DNA from: Pseudoalteromonas sp. H71
GTDB taxonomy: Bacteria > Pseudomonadota > Gammaproteobacteria > Enterobacterales > Alteromonadaceae
Reading direction: 5' to 3'
Assembly (NCBI RefSeq): GCF_001468485.1
Contig: NZ_LODI01000044.1
Span: 122,790 to 164,994 of the forward strand
DNA: 42,205 bases
Shown here piece after piece: positions 27,684 through 37,980 of the stretch. The notes beneath the pieces were generated by a model. It did not search any database. It saw only the letters and a list, made by a program, of their open reading frames with translations, and was not told where the DNA came from. Positions within the stretch are counted from its first letter, which is position 1, and each line of letters opens with the position of its first letter. Position numbers and translations under genes: made by a program.

Positions 27684-27714
27684 AAGATGGCTAGTATTAA
27701 TTATTAGCCATCTT
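27684..27714 (+). other. Hairpin in the sdhB-sucA gap
   Basis: AAGATGGCTA (27684-27693) and TAGCCATCTT (27705-27714) form a perfect 10-bp stem with an 11-nt loop. No T run follows, so an RNA-processing or stabilising hairpin is more likely than a terminator. The gap is otherwise only the sucA leader. Confidence 0.5.
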
Positions 27715-27759
27715 GTTATTATAACTATTAATTTCTGCGCTAAAGAAAAGGGCTTATAA

Positions 27760-30579
27760 ATGCACGAAGGTGTGATGAAGGCATGGTTAGAATCTTCACA
27801 TTTAAACGGCGGCAACGTTGCTTATGTAGAAGAGCTTTATGAAGCGTATTTAGACGATGCGACTTCTGTGCCAGATGAATGGCGAGAAGTGTTCGAACAA
27901 TTACCAAAAGTTAATGGTGTGGATGTTGAAGTAAAACATTCAGAAGTTCGTGCACAGTTTGCACAGCTTGCAAAAAACAAGCATAGAGAAGTAGTGGTAG
28001 CAGAGGGTAGTGGCGGTGACCTAAAACAGGTTAAAGTTCTACAACTTATTAATGCTTTCCGTTTTCGTGGTCACCAAAATGCAAACCTAGATCCATTGGG
28101 TATTTGGGAACGAGAGCGTGTTCGAGATTTAGAGCTAGATTACCACGACTTATCAGAAGCTGATTTTGAGCGAGAGTTTAATGTAGGGTCTTTTGCGGTT
28201 GGTTCAGACTCTATGCCTTTAGGTGAACTATACCAAGCGCTTAAAACCACATACTGTGGCTCTATCGGTGCAGAGTATATGCACATCACATCGACAGAAG
28301 AAAAGCGTTGGTTACAACAACGTTTAGAATCTGTTCAATCTAGGCCTAAATTCGAAAAAGAAGAAAAGCTACGTATCCTTAAAGGATTAACCGCTGCTGA
28401 TGGTCTTGAAAAATATTTAGGTGCTAAGTTCCCAGGTGCTAAACGATTTTCACTAGAAGGTGGAGACGCGCTGGTACCTATGCTAAAAGAACTTATTCAC
28501 CGCGCTGGTGAAAGTGGCCAACAAGAAGCTGTAATAGGCATGGCTCACCGTGGACGATTAAATGTTTTAGTAAACGTTTTAGGTAAAAATCCATCAGAGC
28601 TTTTTGATGAATTCGCCGGTAAGCATAAAGAAACCCTTAGCTCTGGTGATGTTAAATACCATATGGGGTATTCATCAGACTTTGCTACTAAAGGTGGCAA
28701 TGTTCACATGGCGTTGGCCTTCAACCCTTCTCACCTTGAAATAGTTAATCCAGTAGTTATGGGTTCTGTACGCGCTCGTTTAGATCGTTTAGGTGACAGT
28801 ACGGGAATAAAAGCGCTCCCGATCACTATTCATGGTGATTCTGCTGTAACAGGTCAGGGTGTGGTTCAAGAAACGTTTAATCTTTCTCAAACTAATGCCT
28901 TTAGTTGTGGTGGCAGCATTCGAATTGTTGTAAATAACCAAGTTGGTTTTACTACTTCTAAACAAGACGATGTTCGCTCTACAGATTACTGTACTGATAT
29001 TGCAAAAATGGTACAGTCGCCTATTTTCCACGTGAATTCTGATGATCCTGAGGCAGTTGCATTTGTAACGCAGATAGCACTTGATTTCAGAAATAAATTC
29101 AAGCGTGATGTGGTTATTGATTTAGTTTGTTACCGCCGACATGGCCACAATGAAGCTGATGAGCCAAATGCTACTCAGCCTTTAATGTACCAAAAAATTA
29201 AGAAACACCCAGTTCCACGTCTGGTATATGCGGATCAGTTAATTGCTGAGGGTTCTTTTACAGAGCAGGAAATTAAAGCCCTTGCAGATGAGTACCGCAA
29301 TGCATTAGATGACGGCAATTGTGTTGTATCTGAAATTCAGCCAGAAACGTCTCATTCTTCAGATTGGGCTAAATACGTAGGCCACGATTGGGATGTAGAT
29401 TACGACGCAAGCGTTTCGGTAGAAAAGCTTAAAGAGCTTGGTGAAAAGGTAGCTAGTTACCCTGAACAATATAAAGCTCAATCGCGTGTTAAAAAGATTT
29501 ACGAAGATCGTAAGCTTATGGCCGCTGGCGAAAAGCCGCTTGATTGGGGGATGGCAGAAACTCTTGCTTATGCAACTATCGCAACCGAAGGCACAGATAT
29601 TAGAATGACTGGCCAGGATTCTGGTCGAGGTACGTTCTTCCATCGTCACGCAGTTGTTCACAGCCAGAAAGACGGTGCAACTTACCTCCCTTTGCAGCAT
29701 TTAAGCGAAGATCAGGGCACGTTCCAAGTTTTTGACTCGGTACTTTCTGAGGAAGCTGTTGTTGCATTTGAGTATGGCTATGCGACTGCGGAGCCAACTT
29801 CTCTTGTACTTTGGGAAGCTCAGTTTGGTGACTTTGCAAATGGTGCACAGGTTGTATTTGACCAATTCTTGAGTTCAGGCGAGCAAAAATGGGGCCGTTT
29901 ATGTGGTCTTACCATTTTGTTACCTCATGGTTATGAAGGCCAAGGTCCAGAGCATAGCTCTGCACGTCTAGAGCGCTTCTTGCAGCTTTGTGCTGATCAT
30001 AATATGCAAGTTTGTGTTCCGTCTACACCAGCGCAAGTTTACGCAATGTTACGACGTCAATCGGTCAGACCTCTTCGTCGACCACTGATTGTTATGACAC
30101 CTAAGTCGTTACTACGCCATCCACTTGCTGTTTCTTCACTTGAAGAACTTTCAAATGGTGTATTCCATAATATGATCGACGAAGTTGATGATATTAAATC
30201 TGATGACGTTGAACGCGTTGTATTTTGTAGTGGTAAAGTTTACTACGAGCTACTTCAAGAGCGTCGTAAGCTGGAACAAAATAATATTGCCATCGTTCGT
30301 GTAGAGCAATTATACCCGTTCCCACATGACGAAATGAAAACTATTATGGAACGTTACCAACACGTTACTGATTTTGTATGGTGTCAAGAAGAGCCACAAA
30401 ACCAAGGTGCATGGTACTGTTCTCAGCATCATTTTGTTGATGCAATTCCACAAGGTGCTAAGTTAAAATACGCAGGCCGTAAAGCTTCTGCGTCACCAGC
30501 GTGTGGTTACATGTCAGTACATACTAAAGAACAACAAGCGCTCGTTGCCGACGCGCTTACTATAGAAAATAAAGGATAA
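27760..30579 (+). CDS. sucA: 2-oxoglutarate dehydrogenase E1 component
   Basis: SucA is the thiamine-diphosphate decarboxylase of the 2-oxoglutarate dehydrogenase complex. The 939 residues match E. coli (933). The family N-terminus MKAWLESSHLNGGN is followed by VIGMAHRGRLNVLVNVLGK, the cofactor region HGDSAVTGQGVVQETFNLS with RIVVNNQVGFTTS, and a transketolase-like C-terminal half (GQDSGRGTFFHRHAV, LPHGYEGQGPEHSSAR). The ATG at 27760 has GGG 6 to 8 bases upstream. sucB follows after 3 bp. Confidence 0.97.
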   Translation: MHEGVMKAWLESSHLNGGNVAYVEELYEAYLDDATSVPDEWREVFEQLPKVNGVDVEVKHSEVRAQFAQLAKNKHREVVVAEGSGGDLKQVKVLQLINAFRFRGHQNANLDPLGIWERERVRDLELDYHDLSEADFEREFNVGSFAVGSDSMPLGELYQALKTTYCGSIGAEYMHITSTEEKRWLQQRLESVQSRPKFEKEEKLRILKGLTAADGLEKYLGAKFPGAKRFSLEGGDALVPMLKELIHRAGESGQQEAVIGMAHRGRLNVLVNVLGKNPSELFDEFAGKHKETLSSGDVKYHMGYSSDFATKGGNVHMALAFNPSHLEIVNPVVMGSVRARLDRLGDSTGIKALPITIHGDSAVTGQGVVQETFNLSQTNAFSCGGSIRIVVNNQVGFTTSKQDDVRSTDYCTDIAKMVQSPIFHVNSDDPEAVAFVTQIALDFRNKFKRDVVIDLVCYRRHGHNEADEPNATQPLMYQKIKKHPVPRLVYADQLIAEGSFTEQEIKALADEYRNALDDGNCVVSEIQPETSHSSDWAKYVGHDWDVDYDASVSVEKLKELGEKVASYPEQYKAQSRVKKIYEDRKLMAAGEKPLDWGMAETLAYATIATEGTDIRMTGQDSGRGTFFHRHAVVHSQKDGATYLPLQHLSEDQGTFQVFDSVLSEEAVVAFEYGYATAEPTSLVLWEAQFGDFANGAQVVFDQFLSSGEQKWGRLCGLTILLPHGYEGQGPEHSSARLERFLQLCADHNMQVCVPSTPAQVYAMLRRQSVRPLRRPLIVMTPKSLLRHPLAVSSLEELSNGVFHNMIDEVDDIKSDDVERVVFCSGKVYYELLQERRKLEQNNIAIVRVEQLYPFPHDEMKTIMERYQHVTDFVWCQEEPQNQGAWYCSQHHFVDAIPQGAKLKYAGRKASASPACGYMSVHTKEQQALVADALTIENKG

Positions 30580-30582
30580 GCG

Positions 30583-32094
30583 ATGAGCACAGAAATTAAA
30601 GTTCCTGTTCTTCCTGAGTCGGTTGCGGATGCTACCGTTGCTACATGGCATGTAAGTGTTGGCGACAAAGTAACTCGCGATCAAAACTTAGTAGACATTG
30701 AAACAGACAAAGTAGTGTTAGAAGTAGTTGCACAACACGACGGTGTAATTACAGAAATATCTCAAGAAGAAGGTGCTACTGTACTTGGTGATCAAGTTAT
30801 GGGCTTGCTCGGCGATGCTGATGCAGCGCCTGCGAGTGAAAGCACATCTTCAAACAAATCAGAAAAATCAGAAGACGCGCCAGCGGCGCCATCAGCACCA
30901 GCATCAGAAGGTAAAGAAGTGGATATTAAAGTACCTGTACTCCCGGAATCAGTTGCAGACGCAACAATTGCTACATGGCATGTACAACCTGGCGACGCGG
31001 TAACACGCGATCAAAACTTGGTAGATATCGAAACTGATAAAGTTGTTCTTGAAGTGGTAGCTCAAGAAGACGGTATTATGGGTGATATTATTAACGCTGA
31101 AGGCGACACTGTTCTTGGTGAACAAGTTATCGGTTCAGTTAAAGCCGGTGGCACAGCCGCAGCTCCTGCTGCAAAACAAGAAGCTGCACCTGCTGCTGAT
31201 TCAGCTGACAGCTCTGATGTCTTAACGCCATCAGTACGTCGTTTAATTGCTGAGAAAGGCTTAGACGCTTCTAAAATTAAAGGTACGGGTAAAAACGGTC
31301 GTGTAACTAAAGAAGACGTTGATACTTTCTTAAAAGCACCTGCACCATCAGCTAAGAAAGCTGAAGCTGCGGCTCCATCTGCACCAATGGGTGATCGAAC
31401 TCAAAAACGCGTTCCTATGACACGTTTACGTAAAACGATTGCTAACCGTCTTCTTGAAGCTAAAAACTCCACTGCAATGTTAACTACGTTTAACGAAGTT
31501 AACATGAAGCCAATTATGGATCTTCGTAAGCAGTACCAAGAGGTATTTGAAAAGCGTCACGGTATTCGTTTAGGCTTCATGTCTTTTTACGTGAAAGCAG
31601 TCACTGAAGCACTTAAACGCTTCCCTGATGTAAATGCATCAATTGATGGCGACGATATTGTATACCACAATTATTTTGATATTAGCATTGCTGTTTCTAC
31701 ACCTCGTGGTTTAGTAACACCAGTTCTTAAAGATTGCGATAAGCTATCAGTTGCTGAAATTGAAAAAGGTATCCGTGAACTAGCACTTAAAGGTCGTGAC
31801 GGTAAGCTAACACTTGACGATATGACGGGTGGTAACTTTACAATTACAAATGGTGGTGTATTCGGCTCGCTACTATCTACGCCTATCATTAATTTGCCAC
31901 AGTCTTCAATTTTGGGAATGCACAAAATCCAAGACCGTCCAATGGCAGTAAATGGTAAAGTTGAAATTCTTCCTATGATGTATTTGGCACTTTCTTATGA
32001 TCACCGCCAAATAGATGGTAAAGAATCTGTTGGTTTCCTAGTAACAATTAAAGAGTTACTAGAAGATCCAACACGTTTATTGCTAGATGTTTAA
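30583..32094 (+). CDS. sucB: Dihydrolipoyl succinyltransferase (E2) with two lipoyl domains
   Basis: SucB moves the succinyl group from E1 to CoA and forms the core of the 2-oxoglutarate dehydrogenase complex. At 503 residues it is about 100 longer than E. coli SucB (405) because it has two lipoyl domains. These lie at about 4-78 (lipoyl-lysine Lys43 in [11 protein letters not shown]) and 112-186 (Lys153 in the same motif), joined by an Ala/Pro/Ser linker. An E1/E3-binding domain ([21 protein letters not shown]) and a catalytic domain ending in [14 protein letters not shown] follow. The domains are very alike, so the extra one looks like a tandem duplication. Members of related genera have this form as well. 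Confidence 0.97.
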   Translation: MSTEIKVPVLPESVADATVATWHVSVGDKVTRDQNLVDIETDKVVLEVVAQHDGVITEISQEEGATVLGDQVMGLLGDADAAPASESTSSNKSEKSEDAPAAPSAPASEGKEVDIKVPVLPESVADATIATWHVQPGDAVTRDQNLVDIETDKVVLEVVAQEDGIMGDIINAEGDTVLGEQVIGSVKAGGTAAAPAAKQEAAPAADSADSSDVLTPSVRRLIAEKGLDASKIKGTGKNGRVTKEDVDTFLKAPAPSAKKAEAAAPSAPMGDRTQKRVPMTRLRKTIANRLLEAKNSTAMLTTFNEVNMKPIMDLRKQYQEVFEKRHGIRLGFMSFYVKAVTEALKRFPDVNASIDGDDIVYHNYFDISIAVSTPRGLVTPVLKDCDKLSVAEIEKGIRELALKGRDGKLTLDDMTGGNFTITNGGVFGSLLSTPIINLPQSSILGMHKIQDRPMAVNGKVEILPMMYLALSYDHRQIDGKESVGFLVTIKELLEDPTRLLLDV

Positions 32095-32112
32095 TCTAGT
32101 TGTATAAAATGT

Positions 32113-32145
32113 AAGCTGTGAATGGATGTTCACAGCTTTTTTTTT
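32113..32145 (+). terminator. Strong intrinsic terminator between sucB and sucC
   Basis: AAGCTGTGAA (32113-32122) pairs perfectly with TTCACAGCTT (32129-32138) around a 6-nt loop, and nine T residues run from 32137 to 32145. It is one of the strongest terminators in the window and splits sucAB from sucCD. Confidence 0.93.
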
Positions 32146-32166
32146 GCGCCTTTGGTCGTACTGGGG

Positions 32167-32195
32167 TTTTCATGTTAAGCCTTGGCAACTATACT
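32167..32195 (+). promoter_or_regulatory. Candidate sucCD promoter
   Basis: TTTTCA (32167-32172) and TATACT (32190-32195) are 17 bp apart, just after the sucB terminator and about 75 bp before sucC. A second weak pair (TTGAAA 32224-32229) lies too close to the start. Confidence 0.4.
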
Positions 32196-32271
32196 AGGTG
32201 CGCAATTTGGGATAGTTGTTTATTTGAAAAAGTATTCAGCTCTTTTAGTATAAAAAATTGGATAAAGCATC

Positions 32272-33438
32272 ATGAATTTGCATGAGTATCAGGCAAAACA
32301 ACTTTTTGCCGAATATGGTTTACCAGTTTCTCAAGGTTTCGCTTGCGATACACCTGAAGAAGCTGCAGCAGCTGCTGAAAAAATCGGCGGTGATATGTGG
32401 GTTGTTAAAACTCAGGTTCACGCAGGTGGACGTGGTAAAGCTGGCGGTGTAAAGCTAGTTAAAACTATCGATGAAGTTAAAGCGTTTGCAGCTAACTGGT
32501 TAGGTAAAAACCTAGTTACTTACCAAACAGACGAAAATGGTCAGCCAGTTGCTAAAATTTTAGTAGAAAGCTGTACAGACATTGCCAACGAATTGTACCT
32601 AGGTGCAGTAGTTGACCGTGCTTCTCGCAAAGTTGTTTTCATGGCGTCTACTGAAGGCGGTGTTGAAATTGAGACTGTTGCTGAAGAAACACCAGAACTT
32701 ATCCACAAAGCTGAGATCGATCCATTAGTTGGTCCTCAAGCTTACCAAGCACGTGAACTTGGTTTCAAATTGGGTCTTAACCCAACACAAATGAAACAGT
32801 TCGTTAAGATCTTCATGGGTCTTGGTAAAATGTTTAACGATTTCGATTTCGCACTCCTTGAAATCAACCCGTTAGTAATCACAGACGAAGGTAACCTTCA
32901 CTGTCTTGACGGTAAAATCGGTATCGATGGTAATGCACTTTACCGTCAACCAAAAATCCGTGAGTTCCACGATCCATCTCAAGAAGATGCACGTGAAGCA
33001 CATGCAGCAAGCTTTGAGCTTAACTACGTAGCATTAGATGGTAACGTAGGTTGTATGGTTAACGGTGCAGGCCTAGCGATGGGTACTATGGACATCGTAA
33101 ACCTACATGGCGGCAAGCCAGCTAACTTCCTAGATGTTGGTGGCGGCGCGACTAAAGAACGTGTTTCTGAAGCATTCAAAATCATTCTTTCTGACGACAA
33201 TGTTAAAGCTGTTTTAGTTAATATCTTTGGTGGTATTGTTCGTTGTGACATGATTGCTGAAGGCATCATTGGCGCAGTTAAAGAAGTTGGCGTAAATGTC
33301 CCTGTAGTTGTACGTTTAGAAGGTACTAATGCTGAATTAGGTCGTGAAGTTCTTAAGAGCTCTGACTTAGACATCATCGCTGCTGAATCATTAACAGACG
33401 CTGCTGAAAAAGTTGTTGCTGCTGCGGAGGGCAAATAA
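32272..33438 (+). CDS. sucC: Succinyl-CoA synthetase beta subunit (ADP-forming)
   Basis: SucC is the nucleotide- and succinate-binding subunit of succinyl-CoA synthetase, which makes ATP (or GTP) and succinate from succinyl-CoA. It is 388 residues, as in E. coli. The ATP-grasp start [19 protein letters not shown] is followed by [26 protein letters not shown] and the C-terminal ligase region [26 protein letters not shown] and IFGGIVRCD. Its TAA shares one base with the sucD ATG. It probably has its own promoter because of the terminator upstream. Confidence 0.98.
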   Translation: MNLHEYQAKQLFAEYGLPVSQGFACDTPEEAAAAAEKIGGDMWVVKTQVHAGGRGKAGGVKLVKTIDEVKAFAANWLGKNLVTYQTDENGQPVAKILVESCTDIANELYLGAVVDRASRKVVFMASTEGGVEIETVAEETPELIHKAEIDPLVGPQAYQARELGFKLGLNPTQMKQFVKIFMGLGKMFNDFDFALLEINPLVITDEGNLHCLDGKIGIDGNALYRQPKIREFHDPSQEDAREAHAASFELNYVALDGNVGCMVNGAGLAMGTMDIVNLHGGKPANFLDVGGGATKERVSEAFKIILSDDNVKAVLVNIFGGIVRCDMIAEGIIGAVKEVGVNVPVVVRLEGTNAELGREVLKSSDLDIIAAESLTDAAEKVVAAAEGK

Positions 33439-34310
33439 TGTCTGTATTAATCAATAAAGATACAAAAGTTATCTGTCAGGGTTTCACTGGTGGCCAAGGT
33501 ACTTTCCACTCAGAGCAAGCGCTTGAGTACGGTACTCAAATGGTTGGTGGTGTTAGCCCAGGTAAAGGCGGTCAAACGCACCTTGGTCTTCCTGTATTCA
33601 ACACAGTACGTGATGCAGTACAAGAAACTGGCGCAACTGCTTCAGTTATCTACGTACCAGCACCTTTCTGTAAAGATGCAATCTTAGAAGCAATCGATGC
33701 TGGCATCGAGCTAATTGTTTGTATTACCGAAGGTATCCCTACGCTTGATATGGTTGACGTTAAAGTTAAACTAGATCAAACAGGTACTCGCATGATCGGT
33801 CCTAACTGTCCAGGTGTTATCACTCCGGGCGAAACTAAGATTGGTATCATGCCTGGTCACATCCACAAGCCTGGTAAAGTAGGTATTGTTTCTCGTTCTG
33901 GTACTTTAACGTACGAAGCGGTTAAGCAAACTACAGATGCTGGTTTTGGTCAGTCTACGTGTGTTGGTATTGGTGGTGATCCAATCCCAGGTACTAACTT
34001 TATCGACGTTCTAGAAATGTTCGAAAAAGATCCACAAACTGAAGCAATCGTAATGATTGGTGAAATTGGTGGTACTGCAGAAGAAGAAGCTGCAGAGTAC
34101 ATCAAAGCTAACGTAACTAAACCTGTTGTATCTTACATTGCTGGTGTTACTGCACCAGAAGGTAAGCGCATGGGTCACGCTGGCGCAATCATCGCAGGCG
34201 GTAAAGGTACTGCTGATGAGAAATTTGCTGCATTAGAAGCTGCTGGCGTACAAACTGTACGTTCACTTGCTGATATCGGTAAAGCACTTAAAGAGAAAAC
34301 AGGCTGGTAA
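33438..34310 (+). CDS. sucD: Succinyl-CoA synthetase alpha subunit
   Basis: SucD binds CoA and carries the phosphohistidine intermediate. The 290 residues match E. coli (289). The CoA-binding Rossmann start has [21 protein letters not shown], followed by [18 protein letters not shown] and [12 protein letters not shown]. The phosphorylated histidine is in [19 protein letters not shown]. The ATG overlaps the sucC stop by one base (TAATG), so translation is coupled. Confidence 0.98.
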   Translation: MSVLINKDTKVICQGFTGGQGTFHSEQALEYGTQMVGGVSPGKGGQTHLGLPVFNTVRDAVQETGATASVIYVPAPFCKDAILEAIDAGIELIVCITEGIPTLDMVDVKVKLDQTGTRMIGPNCPGVITPGETKIGIMPGHIHKPGKVGIVSRSGTLTYEAVKQTTDAGFGQSTCVGIGGDPIPGTNFIDVLEMFEKDPQTEAIVMIGEIGGTAEEEAAEYIKANVTKPVVSYIAGVTAPEGKRMGHAGAIIAGGKGTADEKFAALEAAGVQTVRSLADIGKALKEKTGW

Positions 34311-34331
34311 TCAGCTTAGTTTAATTTTTGC

Positions 34332-34358
34332 AAAGGCTCGCATTTAGCGAGCCTTTTT
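34332..34358. terminator. Terminator after sucD
   Basis: GGCTCGC (34335-34341) pairs with GCGAGCC (34347-34353) with a 5-nt loop, an A run before it and five T residues after it. It lies between convergent sucD and the DUF3083 gene and can serve both. Confidence 0.9.
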
Positions 34359-34372
34359 GTTTATGTACCCAA

Positions 34373-35443
34373 TTAAAATGGGTAACTTATATGTTGAAAA
34401 AATCTAACCGTTAAATCTTGTCGTTCTTTATTTATATCTAGCTCATCACAAAGACTAAAAATCGTTTTTTCAACCTGATTCATAAATTTACCGTAACCAA
34501 TTTCTTGCTTGTTTTGCTTTGTAGCAACGATTACAAAATGCATTGTTTCGACTAACTTTTTGTTATCGTAAAAATATTTTACTTGTTGTTCATCGTTGTC
34601 TAGTTCAAAGCTTAATTTTTGAAGTTCTTCATTTCCTTCATTTACATCGACTTTGCTATTACGAATAATTGGTTTAGCACCATTTGCCACCAATGCACCA
34701 TGGGTGAGCTTATTCACTTCACAACATCGCTTAAAGCTATCTAAAAAGTAATCATAAAATTGATTAAAGTCGCCATTGTTAATTAAAGTTTGAAATTGAG
34801 TTTTAATAGCCCTTGATACAGGAATAGAAAATGTCGCGTATGTCATCTCGGCATGGTCTTTCGGTATTTCACAATGACGATTTTGATACCTAGGATACAA
34901 ACTCCTCAATTTGTAGCCGTAGGTTTCTTTATTCCCTTTATTTTTAGCAAATAAGTCATAAGTTAAATGTTGATGATCACGCACTTTAAATTGTGGTTGA
35001 TCAATAAATAACTGTTCTTGCATAAGCGTTAATACTTTTTGGACTTTTCTGTGAAATACAGCGGAGTTAGCTCGTATATCATCACCCGTAGCTAAAAAGA
35101 GTAAGCGCACTTTTTTACTTTGCGTGTCGGTTGAATAATAGAGTTTGTGTGCTTCGTGATAGCGTGGGTTATAAAAAATAAGCATTTGCTTATTAGTCTC
35201 TAACTGATAAGACTCATCATGAAACCTGACAACAGGAAGTTTGTCGTTTGCTAAAATATGCACATTATGCAGCTCATATTCATCGCATGCTGCAAATAAT
35301 TGTCGTGCTATTCTTTCGTAACAACAGTTTATTGAGTTAAAGCTTTCGTAAAAACTATCGTTAGGGGTAACTTCTGCAAGTAAGTAATGATTAGCACGTG
35401 CATTACTAGGTATATAAACACGGTGCTGGTTAAGTGTAGCCAT
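34373..35443 (-). CDS. DUF3083 family protein, function unknown
   Basis: This is a 356-residue soluble protein with no signal peptide or membrane segment. I recognise it as probably DUF3083, a family of unknown function from marine gammaproteobacteria (Shewanella, Pseudoalteromonas and relatives). It is rich in Tyr, Asn, Gln and basic residues and contains no catalytic motif I can name. The N-terminus reads HRVYIPSNARANHYLLAEV and a late segment is HFVIVATKQNKQEIGYGKFM. It is a single-gene unit, convergent with sucD and divergent from glnS. The ATG at 35443 has AAGAG just upstream. Family assignment is from recognition only. Confidence 0.7.
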   Translation of the reverse strand: MATLNQHRVYIPSNARANHYLLAEVTPNDSFYESFNSINCCYERIARQLFAACDEYELHNVHILANDKLPVVRFHDESYQLETNKQMLIFYNPRYHEAHKLYYSTDTQSKKVRLLFLATGDDIRANSAVFHRKVQKVLTLMQEQLFIDQPQFKVRDHQHLTYDLFAKNKGNKETYGYKLRSLYPRYQNRHCEIPKDHAEMTYATFSIPVSRAIKTQFQTLINNGDFNQFYDYFLDSFKRCCEVNKLTHGALVANGAKPIIRNSKVDVNEGNEELQKLSFELDNDEQQVKYFYDNKKLVETMHFVIVATKQNKQEIGYGKFMNQVEKTIFSLCDELDINKERQDLTVRFFQHISYPF

Positions 35444-35661
35444 CTCTTAATCCTTATAAAGTACGGTATTGACGCACTATAAAGGGCTTCTATGAATTAA
35501 ATATTGCGCTAAAACAAACTTTATTCGTTAAAAACAGATTAGATGGATTAAAGTTAATCAATAAGTAAGATAAAGCGTAATCTATTGCTGTATGTTAGTG
35601 ACTGTTTTTGTAATAATGCATTAGTTTTGTTAATAAGTAATATTTAGAGGATCGTACTCCT
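35444..35661. other. DUF3083/glnS divergent spacer
   Basis: This 218-bp A+T-rich spacer must hold both promoters. On the plus strand TGT followed by AATAAT (35609-35617) is the best -10-like element for glnS, with a poor -35. The glnS ribosome binding site AGAGGA (35646-35651) is followed by TCCT (35657-35660), which could pair with it weakly. I see nothing else. Confidence 0.4.
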
Positions 35662-37320
35662 ATGGCGGAAATTGAGAATCGCCCAAGTAACTTTATTAGA
35701 ACCCGAATTGATGAAGACTTAGCAAGTAAAAAGCATGCTGCAACGCATACGCGTTTTCCACCTGAGCCCAATGGTTTTTTACATATTGGTCATGCAAAAT
35801 CAATTTGTTTAAATTTCGGTATTGCAAAAGATTATAACGGCTTATGTAATTTACGATTTGATGATACAAACCCAGAAAAAGAAGACATTAACTACGTTAA
35901 TTCTATAAAAGAAGACGTTCAGTGGTTAGGGTTTAATTGGGATGGTGACATAAAGTATTCTTCTAATTATTTTGACACTCTATACGGTTATGCCGTTGAG
36001 CTTATAAACAAAGGTTTAGCCTATGTTTGTTTTTTAACTGCAGACCAAGCACGTGAATACCGCGGCACTTTAACGGAGCCAGGTAAAAACAGCCCATACA
36101 GAGATACATCTCCTGAAGACAACCTCGCACTATTTGAAAAAATGCGTGCAGGGGGCTTCAAAGAGGGTGAATGTGTATTGCGTGCGAAAATTGATATGGC
36201 AAGCTCGTTTATGGTGCTTCGCGATCCAATTATATACCGTGTTCGTTTTGCTCATCATCATCAAACTGCTGATAAGTGGTGCATTTATCCGATGTACGAT
36301 TTCACGCATTGTATTTCTGATGCAATTGAAGGCATTACCCACTCATTATGTACTCTTGAGTTTCAAGACAATCGCCGTTTATACGACTGGGTACTTGATA
36401 ACATCAGCATTGAGTGTCATCCGCAGCAAATAGAGTTTTCTCGTTTAAACCTTGAATATACAATTATGTCTAAGCGTAAGTTAAATGACCTAGTTGTTAA
36501 TAATATGGTTGAAGGTTGGGATGATCCTCGTATGCCTACCATTGCAGGCCTACGTCGTCGAGGTTATACACCGGCTTCAATTCGTGAATTTTGTTTACGA
36601 ATAGGCGTAACTAAGCAAGAAAATATGGTTGAAATGGGTATGCTAGAAGCGTGTATTCGTGATGACTTAAATGAAAATGCCCCGCGTGCCATGGCTGTAC
36701 TCGATCCGGTTAAAGTGGTTATTGAAAACTATGATGCCGAGAGCATAGAAACTTTATCGGTGGCTAATCACCCTAATAAAGAAGAAATGGGCAGACGTGA
36801 CGTACCATTTACTCGTGAGATATACATTGAACGAGAAGACTTTAAAGAGCAGGCTAATAATAAATTTAAACGTTTAGTGCTCGATAAAGAAGTTCGTTTA
36901 CGTGGTGCTTATGTCATTAAAGCTAGCCGAGTTGAAAAAGACGAAAACGATGAAATAACGACTATTTATTGTACTTACGACAACGAAACGCTAGGTAAAA
37001 ACCCAAGTGATGGTCGTAAAGTTAAAGGCGTTATTCACTGGGTATCGGCCTCACAGGCCATCACTGCTGAAGTTCGTCTATACGATCGCTTGTTCAATGT
37101 GCCAAATCCAGCAGCAGCTGAGGAGTTTGAAACAACATTGAATCCTCAGTCGTTAGTTGTATTAAATAATGCCAAACTTGAACCGTCATTAGCTAACTCT
37201 CAAGCAGAGCAGGGCTTTCAATTTGAACGAACGGGTTACTTTTCACGAGACTCTAAATCAGACAATATCGTGTTTAATCAAACAGTGGGTCTGCGTGATT
37301 CTTGGTCTAAAACTCAATAA
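35662..37320 (+). CDS. glnS: Glutaminyl-tRNA synthetase
   Basis: GlnS is a class I aminoacyl-tRNA synthetase that charges tRNA-Gln. The 552 residues match E. coli (554). The first class I signature is [13 protein letters not shown] near residue 40, with the preceding [11 protein letters not shown]. The second is the KMSKS variant [11 protein letters not shown]. The C-terminal beta-barrel anticodon-binding region includes [13 protein letters not shown] and ends [13 protein letters not shown]. The ATG at 35662 is preceded by AGAGGA. A terminator shared with fur follows. Confidence 0.98.
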   Translation: MAEIENRPSNFIRTRIDEDLASKKHAATHTRFPPEPNGFLHIGHAKSICLNFGIAKDYNGLCNLRFDDTNPEKEDINYVNSIKEDVQWLGFNWDGDIKYSSNYFDTLYGYAVELINKGLAYVCFLTADQAREYRGTLTEPGKNSPYRDTSPEDNLALFEKMRAGGFKEGECVLRAKIDMASSFMVLRDPIIYRVRFAHHHQTADKWCIYPMYDFTHCISDAIEGITHSLCTLEFQDNRRLYDWVLDNISIECHPQQIEFSRLNLEYTIMSKRKLNDLVVNNMVEGWDDPRMPTIAGLRRRGYTPASIREFCLRIGVTKQENMVEMGMLEACIRDDLNENAPRAMAVLDPVKVVIENYDAESIETLSVANHPNKEEMGRRDVPFTREIYIEREDFKEQANNKFKRLVLDKEVRLRGAYVIKASRVEKDENDEITTIYCTYDNETLGKNPSDGRKVKGVIHWVSASQAITAEVRLYDRLFNVPNPAAAEEFETTLNPQSLVVLNNAKLEPSLANSQAEQGFQFERTGYFSRDSKSDNIVFNQTVGLRDSWSKTQ

Positions 37321-37370
37321 GTTGATTATTACTATCCCCTTTAATTTACGGGTATAGTAATTTAGACAAA

Positions 37371-37397
37371 AAAAACCTGCCATTGGCAGGTTTTTTT
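37371..37397. terminator. Bidirectional terminator between glnS and fur
   Basis: CCTGCC (37376-37381) pairs with GGCAGG (37385-37390) around a 3-nt loop. It is flanked by an A run on the left and seven T residues at 37391-37397, so it serves both convergent genes. Confidence 0.92.
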
Positions 37398-37411
37398 ATA
37401 ACTAAATTATA

Positions 37412-37855
37412 TTAGCTGTTTGCGTCGCTAAATGCTTTACATGAAGCTTTGTCATCACACTCGCCGTAAAGGTATAAAGAATGGTTGGTTAATGTAATAC
37501 CGTTTTCTTGCGCAATTTCAAGTTGACGACGTTCAATCATTTCATCCTCAAACTCAACAACTTTGCCGCACTTTAAACAAACTAAATGATCGTGGTGAGT
37601 ACTGCCTGATAATTCAAATACCGATTTTCCACCTTCAAAATGATGACGACTTACAATGCCTGCATCATCAAATTGGTTCAGTACACGGTATACTGTTGCA
37701 AGGCCTATTTCTTCACCTAAATCCAAAAGAATTTTGTAAACATCTTCAGCACTGATGTGTTGGTTATCTGGAGATTGTAAAATCTCTAAAATTTTAATAC
37801 GCGGTAAAGTTACTTTTAAACCGGCTTTTTTAAGTTCCAAGTTATGATCAGTCAT
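37412..37855 (-). CDS. fur: Ferric uptake regulator Fur
   Basis: Fur is a dimeric Fe(II)-dependent repressor of iron-uptake genes. The 147 residues (E. coli 148) have an N-terminal winged helix (LKVTLPRIKILEIL, ATVYRVLNQFDDAGIV) and a C-terminal metal and dimer domain. The metal ligands His33, Glu81, His88, His90, Cys93 and Cys96 all fall at the E. coli positions, and a second CxxxxC pair (CDDKASC) is present. On the minus strand TATAAC (37884-37879) is a possible -10. A 6-bp inverted repeat (37890-37904, CATCTT/AAGATG) sits just upstream of it. In E. coli fur follows fldA; here a terminator separates them. Confidence 0.97.
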   Translation of the reverse strand: MTDHNLELKKAGLKVTLPRIKILEILQSPDNQHISAEDVYKILLDLGEEIGLATVYRVLNQFDDAGIVSRHHFEGGKSVFELSGSTHHDHLVCLKCGKVVEFEDEMIERRQLEIAQENGITLTNHSLYLYGECDDKASCKAFSDANS

Positions 37856-37980
37856 TAAATCTGTCTCAATTTTATTTGGTTATACTAGACATCTTGCAAA
37901 GATGCTCACGACACATAAGCAACAAATAGGATAACGTGCCTAGGCCTTAAGTGCAAAGAAGAATTGATTTATATTGCAGC

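Noticed and set aside
33024..33434. 136-codon minus-strand open frame inside sucC
   Set aside because: It is a codon-bias shadow of sucC with a low-complexity Ser/Pro/Thr/Ala translation and no family resemblance.
37890..37904. CATCTT/AAGATG palindrome considered as a Fur box
   Set aside because: It does not match the GATAATGATAATCATTATC pattern; no autoregulation claim is made.
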